Below the pieces are notes generated by a model, which worked only from the letters and a program-made list of their open reading frames with translations, did no database searches and was not told where the DNA came from. From NCBI RefSeq assembly GCF_039555335.1, contig NC_092628.1:95925782-95989781 (forward strand): DNA of 64,000 bases, read 5' to 3'. Below are positions 1-12,300 of the stretch, in pieces. This stretch comes from Amphiura filiformis (lineage: Eukaryota > Echinodermata > Ophiuroidea > Amphilepidida > Amphiuridae). The position numbers were made by a program, and so were the translations under genes. Numbering within the stretch: position 1 is the first letter of the stretch; each line of letters begins with the position of its first letter.

Positions 1-1
1 T

Positions 2-430
2 AATAAATCATATATCGGCGAGACAGGGAGAAAATTCCAAACAAGACTGAATGAACACAGAAAAGATGCTGAAAAAATCAAAGATGTTAAATATACCAGA
101 GCAAAAAGAAAAGAATCCGTCACTGAACAGCATAAGTCGGCCATCACCGACCATGTAGCACAGGAGAACCATGTCATTGACCGGGCGGGGGCAAAGATCC
201 TCGCAAAGGACTCAAATAAACACACAAGATGGATACGCGAGGCATTATGGATCAGAAAGAGGGGCAGGAGACGCTAAATCGCGATGAAGGTGTATATTCT
301 CTAAATCACATATATGATCCACTACTAAGAACTGTGCACCCTAGGGATGAGAAGTCTCGCGGGAAAACCAGTGGATCATCGCATTACTGAAGAAGTCTTC
401 CGACCAGGAAGACGAAACTGTCTAAGTGAG
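2..430 (+). mobile_element. Penelope-like element, 3' end with GIY-YIG endonuclease domain
   Basis: A reading frame opens at base 2 and runs 91 codons to a TAA at 275-277. It contains YIGETGR, then RLNEH, an AITDH block and RWIREALWIRK, the pattern of the GIY-YIG endonuclease that closes Penelope-like retroelement proteins. Similarity continues past the stop in another frame (a segment reading NRDEG then HIYDPLL), so this copy has at least one frameshift. The reverse transcriptase part would lie left of the window. The 3' part ends in a hammerhead-like motif, as known for this class. Family assignment rests on recognised motifs, not on a search. Confidence 0.8.
380..430 (+). ncRNA. Hammerhead ribozyme motif of the Penelope-like element
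   Basis: The core CTGAAGA (387-393, fitting CUGANGA) is followed by a perfect 7-bp stem II (395-401 with 407-413, loop GACCA), then GAAAC (414-418) and a GTC cleavage triplet (420-422). The flanks CATTA and TAAGTG can form a short bulged stem I. Stem III is minimal, as reported for Penelope-element hammerheads, which are thought to act as dimers. Activity is inferred. Confidence 0.6.
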
Positions 431-707
431 TAGAATTTCATTGGATTTGACTACATAACCAAAAACTTTAGAAATATAGGATGTCAAAGTGTTCACTCAC
501 AGAAAAATTATTCTTAGTTTTATTTTAACAAAAGTACAATTAGGGCCTATGGCCAAATCAACCATGTTTGTTCACCAATACAAAAACTATTGAGGGCGCA
601 GGCCTTGAATGAAATGTGTAGTGTAATAATTATAACCTTGTTGCATATGATGTACGATGCATACCAAATCAACTAGCACATAAACATAAAAGTCCCCGAA
701 ACTAAAA

Positions 708-709
708 AT

Positions 710-737
<28 letters not shown>
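708..737. repeat. (AAT)n microsatellite
   Basis: About ten AAT units just left of the inverted-repeat element. Confidence 0.9.
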
Positions 738-741
<4 letters not shown>

Positions 742-764
742 GAAAGAATAACAATTAGTAAGTG

Positions 765-1318
765 TTTAGCGGGTTGCCGTCGGACAAGTTATAAGCTTTC
801 GTCAGGAGTAGCTCTGAATTATTATGGACAAAGTGTCTAAGTATGAGACATGTAGACCGACTTTTGCCTACTGATGGCTCTGAAAAGGGCCGTTAACTGA
901 AGACTGCCCCTTGCGAACAGTGAACAAGCAGCCCTCCCCCATTTAAAAGTTTTTGGTGGCTCTGAAATGAACCGTTCACTGAAGACTGCCCCTTGTCAAC
1001 AGAAAAAAGTAAATAAGTGATGGCTCTGAAAAGAGCTGTTCACTGAAGATTGCCCTTTAAAAAGATCATCTGACGTCAGTCTGTATGATCACTGACCTCA
1101 TATGCAAAGGGCAGCCTATTTATTTAATAATCACATAAGGAGGTACAGGAAAGCTATACTTCATTACAAACTCTCTGCAGTCTTCAGTGAACGGCTCTTT
1201 TCAGAGCCATCAGTATAGGCAAGGGTCGCACTTCATGTCTTACGTACTTTTATGAAGTCAGAGCTACTTCTGACGACAGCTTGACAGTTCTAACTTGTCC
1301 GACAGTGAACTCGCTAAA
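765..1318. repeat. Inverted-repeat element carrying four histone-type 3' stem-loops
   Basis: The outer 150 bases on each side are imperfect inverted copies: TTTAGCG near 765 with CGCTAAA near 1318, then the CGGACAAGTT and GTAGCTCTGA blocks. Each arm contains a histone mRNA 3' stem-loop sequence. On the - strand copies are at 876-891 (one stem mismatch), 958-973 (degenerate) and 1022-1037 (one mismatch). On the + strand 1193-1208 is perfect GGCTCTTTTCAGAGCC. Each stem-loop is preceded by the same GCAGTCTTCAGTGAAC context. No histone coding sequence is adjacent. It looks like a fold-back mobile element that acquired a histone 3' end. Confidence 0.65.
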
Positions 1319-2199
1319 AACTCCCGTCGTAAAGGGCCATATATTTTTTTTATTAGGCTAGGTGTTTTCAAATCAGGTATTTAGTAATGAAATTGAGTGT
1401 ATTTTTCAACGGATGGGATTATTTTCCGTTTTCTCTGTTTCTGTGTGTATTAGGTGGCAGTGGTAAAAAATTATGATCAAAATAATAATGTTATCATTGG
1501 CAATTATAAGCTACATGTTTTCAGCGCTGCTGATGCAGTAGTTTTATCTCAAATAACTTACATGTCTTCTTTGAGAAGTTGAGATGTATCAACAGATGAC
1601 GCTGTGTGCCGTGTGTGGTTTTCAGTGGAAGCTACTTGGTTTAGCAGAGGGTAAACTTTTGTTTAGTTATAGTTACTCAACGTTTGGTAAAAATCGTAAA
1701 ATGTATGCAACGTGTTTGCAGTGTACTATGCGTCAAAGATCTGTCTTTGACAATTCCCTTTATTGAAATTATTATCACCAAAATTATTAAATTTGGGAAA
1801 AATACCCCAAAATTTAAAGCAAACATTAACATTCCAAAATAAAAGCCAATGGCGGTGGGAGGATTTAAAAAAAAAATAGGGGGTGGGGCATATTTTATTA
1901 AAGCTTGACAAAAAACAAATTTAGTCTATTTAAGTCCCAGATGAAGGTTGGCAATTATTATTGCTTTATTTTTCTTCTAGTATAAGGACATTGTTAGCGG
2001 GGACGTCCCCAATGGAAAATATTTAGGGGCCTTTAGGCCCCGTCCCCCGCCTATAAAACATATTTGTACTATTATAGTATACAAATATGTTTTGTTTCAC
2101 ATCTATAGGTGTCTTGGTCATTCCCTTGCAGGGGGGGGGGTAGGTCGCGTCTTCCGCTTTCCAGAAGCCACCCTGTACTTCTAGTTTGCCACTGAGCCA
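1319..2199. other. Intergenic stretch, no gene recognised
   Basis: Short open frames here (such as 1584-1766) have no recognisable domain. I see only AT-rich unique-looking DNA and a G-rich run near 2127-2142. Confidence 0.5.
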
Positions 2200-2383
2200 C
2201 CCATTTATTAAAGCATCCCTGAAACTGACTGTAGCACGTGATTTGTCGTTGAACTTTGTCTCCTCAGATATCGATAACAAAACAAAAATATTTCTCTGAT
2301 TTGCCCTTTTGAATTCTAGGGGAAGCATACAGAGCACCAATACAATTTATGATATAAATTACCAGTAATTTATACTTATCAAA
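2200..2383 (+). promoter_or_regulatory. Proximal promoter of FABP A1
   Basis: This stretch is conserved with the DNA upstream of A2 (36400-36600). Shared blocks include GCACGTGATTT with an E-box CACGTG (2235-2240), CAGATATCGATA, TTGCCCTTTTG and a shared stretch just before the start codon. The A2 copy has TATAAA at the equivalent place; here it reads GATAACAAAA, so any TATA box is weak. Conservation between paralogues while the surroundings diverge argues for function. Confidence 0.55.
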
Positions 2384-4215
2384 ATGGACAAATTTTGTGG
2401 CAAATACAGTCTCGAAAAGAGCGAGAACTTCGATGAATTCATGAAAGCATTAGGTAAGTCGTTTTACAGATTGTTGTATACAGCAGCGTAGCCAGGGGTA
2501 TAGCAACAAGGCAAAATTTGACGAAAAAAGTGTTTGTTGGTACAAACACAGATATTGAACATCTGTGGTACAAAACTATATCCAGAATTTATGGTCAACA
2601 TTCTAAAATCATTGACATGTATTTAATTTTACAGCAGAATGTGAAATATTTATTTATCTTTTAACCTGTTTTCAGTGGGAAAAGAGAATCATTATACCTT
2701 TTTCATGATAAAACAGTAAAAATAGTAAAAACAATTTTGTATCGTTGTGTATTAATCGATGCATTCGTTTGATTTCACAATTGAACTCTTGATAAACTCG
2801 ATGCTATATCATTGTACAGTCTTCTTCCTTAGTAAAAGTGATACAATTATGATTCTACCTCTGCTTTGTTAACTTGAACATATCTCGATATTAAAACAAG
2901 CAAATTGAACAGAACAAGCGGCATTTGAAAACTAAGACTACACCCTTGACGTAGATGTAAGCATCTGTCACAACACTATTTTCTAATTGCCAAAGAGGGC
3001 GCTTTTTACTTGCACAATTTTTTTTTGAGACAGGCTGTATATCATCTTCTCATTGCAGGTGTAAACATAGCCTTACGTAAGATCGCGCAGTTTAACAAGT
3101 CTCAAATGACCATCTCGCAAGAAGGGGATCATATTACATTCTTCTCAGAGTCTTCCTTCAAGAACTTCAAAGTCACATTCAAACTTGGGGAGGATTTCAG
3201 CGACACGTCACCCGACGGCAGGAAAGTTATTGTAAGTTTTGTACAAGGTGTTATTATTCCAAAACATATCAGGAACACAATGGGATTAATTGATTGATTG
3301 ATTGATAATTGGTTGATATTTTGATTGATTGAGTGATGAGGTGGTGGGTGGATGTGTGTAGATGGCGGGGGACTGTGTGCAGTGGCGGCACCAGGATTTT
3401 GTTTTGGGGGGGGGCATTGGGGGAAAAGTGACATGGGGGGAAAATCAACAAATATTGCCCAAAATTGCCGCAAAAACGGGGAATTTTTATAATTTTGGGT
3501 TTTTTTTTTTTTTTGTGGGGGGGGGGGACAAGAAATATAGCCTATTTGGTGGTAAATGTCTTCTCCCGCCGTAGCGCCGCCACTGACTGTGTGTGTAAAG
3601 AATTTGTAACATTGGCCAATTTGTTATTGTAAATCGTTTTGAGAGGAGACCCGGGATATGGAAAGAGGACACTCATTTTTGTGAAATGCTAAAATAATCA
3701 ATATGGAAAACATAATAATTCTAGTACTCGTACTAAACAAACGTGGCCTTCTACAGTGTCTGTCTGCATTATGGTTCCGGTATTATACACCGCTGTTTCC
3801 GCATTGTGATAGATGGTTTTAACTTATAAATATTTTGTATGAAATCACAGAATAACATGTATTTGGAAGATGGCAAATTAATTCAGAAAGAGAAACCAGC
3901 ACCAGGAGAATCAGGCAAGGAGGTTACATACGTCAGGGATATCGATGCCAATGGCGACTTAGTAGTAGTAAGTACACTGAAGTTTAACATTATTTTATAT
4001 CAAACTTTGAATTTCATTTGTGACTAAAATAGATCCCTACAGTTTGTACCACAACACAGGTTTTTATTTTATTTTATCATTATTATTTTATTTTGAGGGA
4101 TCCTTTGTCGCAATGTTCAAAAATAAAAATTCTAAAATGTTTTATTACTTTTATTTTGTTTCAGGTTTGTACAGTTGAAGACATCACATGCAAAAGATTC
4201 TTCAAGAAGATTTAA
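2384..4215 (+). CDS. Fatty-acid-binding protein, type A, copy 1 (four exons)
   Basis: Exons are 2384-2453, 3059-3231, 3851-3967 and 4165-4215, all with GT..AG introns, giving a 136-residue protein, the normal size of cytosolic FABP/iLBP proteins. Exon 2 is 173 nt with phases 1 and 0, the invariant layout of the family. The N-terminus reads GKYSLEKSENFDEFMKAL and fits the FABP signature. Members are 10-strand beta barrels that bind long-chain fatty acids, retinoids or similar lipids and carry them through the cytosol. By eye, the carboxylate-binding Arg (human FABP4 R106) is the R of TYVRDI. The second site, usually R-x-Y near the C-terminus, is here R-F-F, so the Tyr is replaced by Phe. A2 keeps the Tyr. 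The ligand is unknown. The start is chosen by homology with A2 and the position relative to the signature. Confidence 0.9.
3380..3585. mobile_element. hAT-type MITE in intron 2 of FABP A1
   Basis: Inverted ends CAGTGGCGGCACC and GCGCCGCCACTG are flanked by an exact 8-bp target duplication ACTGTGTG (3372-3379 and 3586-3593), the hallmark of hAT elements. The 206-bp body is G- and T-rich. The matching place in A2 (38978-38985) has a single ACTGTGTG, and the inverted A fragment lacks the element too, so the insertion is specific to A1. Confidence 0.85.
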
Positions 4216-4329
4216 ACCCAAACCAAGTATAAGAGCATTTTATAAGTTCAGCTATTACAGAACGATCAATCGAGTATTCATGAGCGACTACATGAGCCTG
4301 ATCAACTATTAGATAGGTTTCAGTTTCTT

Positions 4330-5045
4330 AGGGCAGACTAGGTATTGTTGGTCGAAGCAGTCAAAAATCGATTTCATCGAAGTTCATTCTACAAATTAAA
4401 TTATATACTTTGAAAACTTGCTTGATTTATTGTTGTTAAAGGAAGGGGACCTGATATATTTGGAAAATCAAATTCTTTAAAACTTACGTATAATATAAAA
4501 TGTCATCCCTTTCAAGCACTCATGCAAAAAGAACATGTAAATGTTTTTTGTAAATGTGACTAATTCCTAATGGAATTACCGACATTTATACAGCGTGATA
4601 TTGGTAGTCTACAGTGTTTTTATTAATGATAATCATCATGATCATGTCATATATTGATTTCAAGTGAAAGGTCCTATTTTTCTCATAAACACATTGAAAT
4701 TAGAAGTTCCAACTCAGTGCATTTCCGAAGGTATCATCAAAAAACTGCCTAATTAGTCTCAAATATGGTATACATATATACATCAAATATATCGATTTGG
4801 AACGCCAAATTTCAATATGTTTATGAGAAAAATATGAGCTTTCATCTGATACCAAAATCAGCATTTTGATGAGGTAAAGTGGGGGATGAGATTGTCAATC
4901 AGGTTACCCACCTTTAATGAGTTATGTACGTTTTATGTTGTTGTTTCGGCCGTCTTTACAACATAACTTAAGAACCACAAGACCTACATAAGTATATCTG
5001 TATCCGATAGTATACAAGCTCATACAATCACAAGATCATTTCCAG
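4330..5045. repeat. Dispersed repeat downstream of A1, split by a TTAA element
   Basis: The blocks around GGTATTGTTGGTCGAAGCA (from 4341) and the segment containing TTACAACATAACTTAAGAACC (from 4954) recur together at 37077-37320 inside A2 intron 1. In this copy they are separated by the insertion at 4440-4913. The class of the repeat is not recognised. Confidence 0.6.
4440..4913. mobile_element. TTAA-flanked (piggyBac-like) MITE
   Basis: TTAA lies on both sides (4436-4439, 4914-4917). The ends AGGAAGGGGACCTGAT and ATCAGGTTACCCACCT are imperfect inverted repeats, and the interior is partly self-complementary (CTCATAAACACATTGAAAT with ATTTCAATATGTTTATGAG). The related repeat copy at 37077-37320 has an uninterrupted single TTAA at this place, giving a clean empty site. 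Confidence 0.7.
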
Positions 5046-6189
5046 GATTTGTGATACAACATACATGTAGATACGGTACCGTAACTGCGTGTATGGTACC
5101 CTATGCGTCTGATCATCACAAATCATATAGGCTAACCTGCCAAGGTCGGTGTGCTAGTAAAGAGAACCGGCAAAACTTTTTGTTTTCCTAAAATATATAC
5201 CTATTTTACCTTAACATGCAAAATAAACACAATATTTCTGTTTCCGTTTTGTTTATAAATTACTAACACAAACAACAGAAAAGTGATATCAAGTAATACT
5301 GTACTTGGCAACCCAGTACAAAAAGCAATTTAAGCAACCAACATAGGGGCCTACTATTATAATAGCATGCAAGAAAAAATATACAGAGTAGGCCTATTTT
5401 ATCAACTTTTAAACAACCAACATAAGACAATACACACATTAAATCACAGAAAAATAAAAAGTTACATTAAAAAAATCTAAAGTTTTTAATACCACCCATA
5501 ATCATTCAATCATACGTAAACATAATTATCAATAGGTAATGTACAGGCCTGGTATTGTTGGCGCCGTCTCAGTGCGCCATCAGGCCAACTCAATGTATGT
5601 CCAATTTTGTTTCGTAGGAGGAATAGGGGCGTTGTATGTGTAATTGGAGTTTGAGAAAGCAATGCAACATAATTATTAACAAGCAACATAATTATTAACA
5701 AGTGAGTCAAATGTCAGGCCCGTAGCCCCCGGAGTAGCCAAGGGGGGGGAGTATGGGATGGTGGTGTTAATGGGGGTGCTAGAGAGGCGATACCCACACG
5801 AAATGACTCTCCAAAAAAGTCTGTCTCAGCGACGGCGGGCTTGGTCATGTAGCTTCATGTTGGTGTTGTTGCGGATGCCGTATAAAATCTCTCAGTCGTG
5901 ATTGCAAACCGTAACCGTAACCGGGCCCGGTAACCGGGGCCGTAACACAACTTTTCATAGAGCAACCAGAGTATACACAAGTAGGCCTACTTGCACATGA
6001 GCCGAAGAAGGATTAGTCTAGGCTATGAAGATGGACTCGCTGAAAGATCTCCTTAAAAATTCGACGGGTATTCTCAATAGTTGCCTTTTCCTAGCTTAAA
6101 ATTACCCTCCAAATTGTCTAAAATCGCGGAGTTTCCGGCACCCGTCGGGCCTGGGCTTCGCCACTGGACCCCAGGGGCCCTATTGATAT
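5046..6189. other. A1-B1 intergenic DNA, no gene seen
   Basis: No reading frame here carries a recognisable domain. A G-rich run lies near 5742-5750 and a CCGTAACCGTAACCGGGCCCGG-type low-complexity patch near 5910-5945. Confidence 0.5.
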
Positions 6190-6364
6190 ACCCTTAACCC
6201 ATGTGGTATCTCCCAGAATGAGGCGTATTAAAATGAAAGATAACATCATGGACTATGTACAGTGACAATGAAACAATCTTACAACTGATTTTATTCATCA
6301 AACACGATTGGTGCGTAAACAATTCTGCACAAATTTGCAATAAATTTTACATTAATTTCCAACC
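6190..6364 (+). promoter_or_regulatory. Proximal promoter of FABP B1
   Basis: About 175 bases are strongly conserved with 21131-21307 upstream of B2, including CATGTGGTATCTCCCAGAA, GAAAGATAACATCATGGAC (with a GATA-type AGATAA site), a reversed CCAAT box (GATTGGTGC) and the ATTAATTTnCAACC run into the ATG. No good TATA box. Which motifs work is inferred. Confidence 0.55.
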
Positions 6365-9300
6365 ATGGCTGCTAATAAATTCTTGGGACATTACAAGATG
6401 GAATCAAGTGACAACCTGGAGGAGTTTATGAAGACATTAGGTAACGTTATTATGTCATTCTATTTTCATTGTCGTATATCCTGGTCGTACATGTATATAT
6501 TTTACAATGCATTGGTCTGCGTAACGATATCAGAGCTCATTCGATTTGCTCAAAGATAAGATCATCATTAATGCATTAATGATCTTTAAACCTTACTACT
6601 GAGCCTCACCATGCCATGCCCATAAACATGCCCATGTGAACAAAATGCATTGCTGTAACATAAAGTGTATATTATGAAAATGCGTATTCAGTGTAAACCT
6701 ATTATTATAGTTTTCTCTCTCTTTCTATCTCTCCCGTCCTCCCTCCCTCCTTCTCAGTATGTATCTTCTGTTTTGTAACTTAATTTTTGTAATTTTCTAC
6801 ATAATCGTTATGCCCCCAGCCTTATAAAAAAGTAAAGAAATACGAGGGGGTATCAAAAAGTTTTTGAAATCGCCCAAAAGTGAAAGCGCTATATCAATGA
6901 AATTTTGTCAGTGCAATCACTCAGAGGATGATTTAAGGAAGCCCCATCATGCACTGTAAAAGTGTTATCACTAGAGTTTCAACTGCCACTTTACTTTTCA
7001 AATCCCATTGAACTCTGTGCAAAAGATGTTGTTTTAGAATTGCCCGTGTGTCATTATTTCTTGGTCGATTTCAGATCTAAAGTGATGTATGCATGAAGGA
7101 TAATTCACACCTCCTGTATATAACATAAAATGTGAAATCGACCAACCTCTAGAAGGTGTTTTTACTGTAAATATATCTGTCCAAATTCAAATTTAACCAT
7201 GCACGTGTGTATGCAGTGGGCGGGCAGTGGTGTCGTGTTCACTCACACAGCTGTGCTAACCGCAAGACTTGCTGGGAAGTGCTTAAATCATCCTCTGGCA
7301 ATCACTGGTCCTTATGTACATTTTAATAGGTAAATTTTCACGGGAAAATTTTCTGGACACGTGACACCCATGGGCGCAGACATATAAGCATTATGGAATG
7401 TGACCCCCGCACAGCGGGAGTTCTTCCAATGTATTTGAATAGGAAGAATAACTCATTTGATGCAAAATAAATAAGTTACTTGTCGCAAGTTAATAATATT
7501 ATGGTAAGAGTTTCCGTAGATAAATATTTTTTTCCGTAGATAGATATTTTTGAATTTTTTTGATGATATTGTGAAGAAATTAACATAACATAATATTCAA
7601 TAAATTTGCAATGCACAAATTTCTATCAATATAGCGGTCAAAAATACTATTCCAAATCAAAATTACTAAGACTTGAATAGCGAGGTCACCGCCGGGGGTC
7701 AGAGATCAGGCTCGAGGTTACACTCACATTAATACTCATTGGTCACGTGTCCAGAAAATGTTCCCGTGAAAATTTACCTATTAATTCTGACGTTGTATGT
7801 ATGTAAGTATGTTTACTCTTTTTACAGGTGGTGCTAGATGCCAATAACCTGCTGCTGCTGCCCCAATTACTGTGCATAAACTGCAAGATTGAGAAAATTG
7901 AGGCAAGCAGCGTTATTAAGATCCTGCTTTTGAAGGGTTGCAGTGCCTAGAAAATCGATGATGAAATGAAAGTTATCTTCGGTGGTGATTGTGATATGTC
8001 ACTGTTGCTTTTTGGAAAAGGAATTTTTATTCCATCACAGATTTTATGGGTACTGTAACCCTTAAAATGCAACTTAATCATGCTACATGCCTCAATTTTC
8101 TCCATTTTGCTGGTTATGCAGTTACATAGGCAGGTACTGACATCTAGCGCCTGTAAAAAAAAAGTAAACATACTTATGAGACCATTTTTGCACCATAATG
8201 TACATAAGGACCAGTGATTGCACTGACAAAATTTCATTGATATAGCTCTTTCACTTCTGGGCGATTTCAAAAACTTTTTGATACCCCCTCGTAGGTCTAC
8301 CTTAATGGGCCTTTTAAATCAAAGAGAGTGGCTTTAGGGGCCATAAAAAGAAAACAAAGATACCTTAATGGCCTATATAAGGTCTCCTTTTTTAAGATTC
8401 ATTCTAAATCTGAAAATAATTGATCAAAAACGTATTTGTAATTTTACCATTGATAAATACATATATTTTTAGATAAAAATATATAAGCTGTAGCTCGGAG
8501 ACACAGATTAAAGTGCTAAAATATGTTAATTTAAAGTTATTTAATTAAGGGACCGTTCACAAACACTTGTTAGGGGGGCCTGATGCAAAAAGGGGGGCCC
8601 TGAAAATTTTTGAGGTCTATAAAGGGGGGGAATGTCGCGATGAAATTTTTTTTTTGCATCAGCCCCCACCCTAACAAGTGTTTGTGAACGGTCCCTAAAT
8701 ATAGTTTTTCTGATGACGGAGAACCCGTAATCTGGAAAACGCACAACGTGGTATTAGTGTGACGCTACAGTACACGAAGTGTATGGCTATAGTGTCGGGG
8801 TGGGGTGGGGTGGGGTGGTAGGGGGATGTGGGGCAGGGGTACGTCCATCCCCGCATACCGTACCCCCACATACCCCCGGATGGATGGGGTGTTTGTTATG
8901 GCATAGACCATTTAAAATGGTCTATGGTTATGGGCGCACCATCACTTGCGGGGGCTGGATTTTTTTTTAAACTTCCCCCATGAGCACTATTCCCCACAAC
9001 CACTGAAAAAAACCTTTCCACACCTACAATAATGCATGAAAAATAATAATAATAACACCTCGGCAATATCTAGTGTAAAAAAACCCATCTTGCTAGAAAG
9101 ATAAAGCAACAACATTTACTTCTTCCTCTTTCGAAAACATTCGCATCATGTGTCTAGATATAAACATTTTTAAATGTTGCAATATCTATGACGGAACTTT
9201 TATAAAAATGTTGCAGTTGCTCAAAACACTCTAAATATTGATCAAATTGTTTCTTATCTTTTCTTTTCTTTTTATAATCAACTTATTCCCGTATAGGCCT

Positions 9301-12300
9301 CTTTAATTTTTTGTTTGTTTATTTTCGTATATTTCAGGTGTCAATATCGTGCTTCGTAAAATCGGCATGTCGAGTTATCCTGATTTGACAATGGAGCATA
9401 TCGAAGGCGACCATTACAAAATCAACGAATGGACGATGATTAAGTCACATATATGGGATTTCACATTGGGTCAAGAATTTAAAGACAAAACTGTGGATGG
9501 TAGGAATGTATTGGTGAGTATAATTTTTATAAAGGAAGGTTTTCCAATATTATGATAGTAAAGAAGGGTCCAAAATATGGGCTCCAGCAAACGTCAAATA
9601 ATGGCGGCCAAAGCTTTCTTTATTTTTTTACGACACACACCTGTTCATGTAAAAATGGTAAAATCCAGGCTATGTTATGTTTCTTCTCTTATACTGTATG
9701 TTGTTCCTCGTAAGGTATACTACATATATGAAAAAATATACATATAAAATAATGATACAATCATTCAGGAAGATACACTCTATAACCTTTTAGTGTATGA
9801 CGGATAATTGATTCGCACAAGTGCATTTGTCAAGTTTTATCACACTTGGCCGTGGAGTGCATGCACTTTTCACAAAAACTTGCTTCTATGATTCTGCAAT
9901 TGGAATGTTCTTCTAGCTTTAGGAGAAACAATTGGTTCCGGGGGGGGGCACTCCCATATCCTACACCCAATGACCCCGTTTTTTTCAGTAGCCTACACTG
10001 AATGACCCCCTTTTTTGAACAATTAGTCCTCAAAATTGAAATTTCGGCGCGCTTCGCGCGCATTATCCCTAGACACTGAAATAAAGAAATGCCTCACACC
10101 AATTTTTGGACATCTTGTCAGTCATTCAGAAAGAACGCATAATTTATTCATGCAATGCTTTGAAAAAATTCATTGGAATCAGCCAACTAATTTATTGATT
10201 TATGGTCAACTTTTTACCGGACCGAGCCTCCCAAGCAACTACTAGTACTTCGAAAGCCAGTTGCGCCTATAAACCAAAAGTTCCGTAAACTAGATGGACG
10301 GCGGTTCTCGGATGTCGCGGTTTTCGACGCACAGCGTCGACCGAGATGCCTCCACCTAAGGGAGCGATTTAGCACAAAGTTTGATACAAAGTTTCGAGCC
10401 GCTAGGGCAGACTGAATTTGACCTGGCTCCAAATGTTGACTGCTGTACCCACCAAGTTTCATGCCCATACGACCAAATTTATTAATTTGACCTTAGATGA
10501 CCCTGGATGACCCCAAAATGACCTCTAAAAATTTGGCTCTCAATGTTGACTGTACCCACCAAGTTTCAAGCCCATACGACCAAATTTATTAATTTGACCT
10601 GAGATGACCCCTGGGTAACCCCGGATGACCCCAAAATGACCTTCCAAAAATTTGGCTCTAAATGTTGACTGTACCCACCAAATTTCATGCCCATAAGACA
10701 ATATTTAGTAATTTGACCTCAGATGACCCCTGGGCGACCTCTGATGACCCTGAAATGACCTTCCAAAAATTTGGCTCTAAATGTTGACTGTACATAGGCC
10801 TACCAAGTTTCATGCCCATACGACCAATTTTATTAATTTGACCTTAGATGACCCCGGATGACCCCAAAATGACCTCTCACAAATTTGGCTCTAAATGTTG
10901 ACTATACCCACCAAGTTTCATGCCCACACGACAGTTTTTAGTAATTTGACCTTAAATGACCTTTATATGACCCTGAACCCCACCAAAAAAAATAGCCAGA
11001 GTTTTTGACCATGACCCACCTATCCTGAAAATCTGAAGTCAATCGGCCCATCCATGCCCGAGATACAGCATCCGGACGGAAGGACGGAAGGAAGCACGGG
11101 CATTGCAAAAACAGTATGCCTCGCGGTGGAGGCATAACAAACAGGGAACTATTTCGCCAGGACTGGATACTGGCGATGCACTATCTAACGATGGAGAAAA
11201 TATAAAGACTGCATCTAACGATGCATCATCTAACACTGGATAGAATATAAAGACTGCATCTAACGATGACAATATAAAAAGCCGCGGACTTGCATATATC
11301 AAAAGGAATTAAATGGCTGACCCCTTTCTCATTTTCATATTATATTCATATTTGGATTACATGGTGGGCATCAGTAGAAACCAACGCCCAATCTTCTAGC
11401 AGGCAAATACCCACGAAGATTGGAAACACTAAATAGAATTTATTAATGTAATATATGTATAATTATGTACATTAAATTGATCATTTTAGAAAAATGATCC
11501 AAAAACTGTCCCAGATTCCTTGACACACATTGCCATGCTTTGGAAGCTTATGATATCGTATACATCACTAGGTTATGATGCCTACTCTAAATACAATATG
11601 ACAGCCTATCCTAGAATTCAACGCGATAACTAGCCGGCTGCGCAACCTCATAAAAACTTGATCACAATATTTCCTTTTTATTTATATTTTGTTGAACAAG
11701 AAAATTCTGAGGGCATAGTACTTGGCCCCTGATATGTCTAGCTATAATCCCATGCCCAACCTTGTGTTGATTCCTTCATTCCCGCTATACACAACATTAA
11801 TCAACCAAAATACCGCCCAAGACTGAAATTGCATAAATTGAAACAATTTACTAATGCTTCTGAAGAAGAAGCAACTTAACCACAGTATTTTACAACGATA
11901 TTTAAAAATTTATAACTGCGCCACAGCATAAAACGTGTTGCTGAATTAGAACTGAACCTGAAGTGATCTACTCACGCACTCTCACACCTTAGTCATACTA
12001 TTACGCACGGAAAGACATCGGTATATTCTAACCCGAGAACTCTCAACCAATTATGTTTTCCTTTCTCCTTCCAGACTCAAAATGGCACAAATTAAATCAA
12101 TTTAACTAATGTTTCTGAGGAAGAAGCAAACTTCACCACACTATTTCAATGAGAATAAATATTACAGCTGCGTAACAGAATAGAACATAATGCTGAGATA
12201 GAAACTGAAGCTGAAGTGAACTACTCGCACACGTACACCCATATAGTCATACTATTATGCAACACAAAGCACCGTGACATCCAACATATTCTGATTTCAT

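Larger units (their letters stand above)
6843..8291. mobile_element. Fold-back mariner-like element with two inserted MITEs
   Basis: TA flanks (6841-6842, 8292-8293) surround inverted ends beginning CGAGGGGGTATCAAAAAG. Homology between arms runs beyond the terminal repeat. Both halves carry the 5' end of a mariner-type transposase: + strand near 7888 reading KIEKIEASSVIKILLLKG with an in-frame TAG soon after, and - strand near 8105 reading MEKIEACSMIKLHFKG. The element is therefore two copies of the same 5' end joined head to head near 7970, with the catalytic part missing. The left arm is split by elements at 6922-7298 and 7327-7780. Confidence 0.7.
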
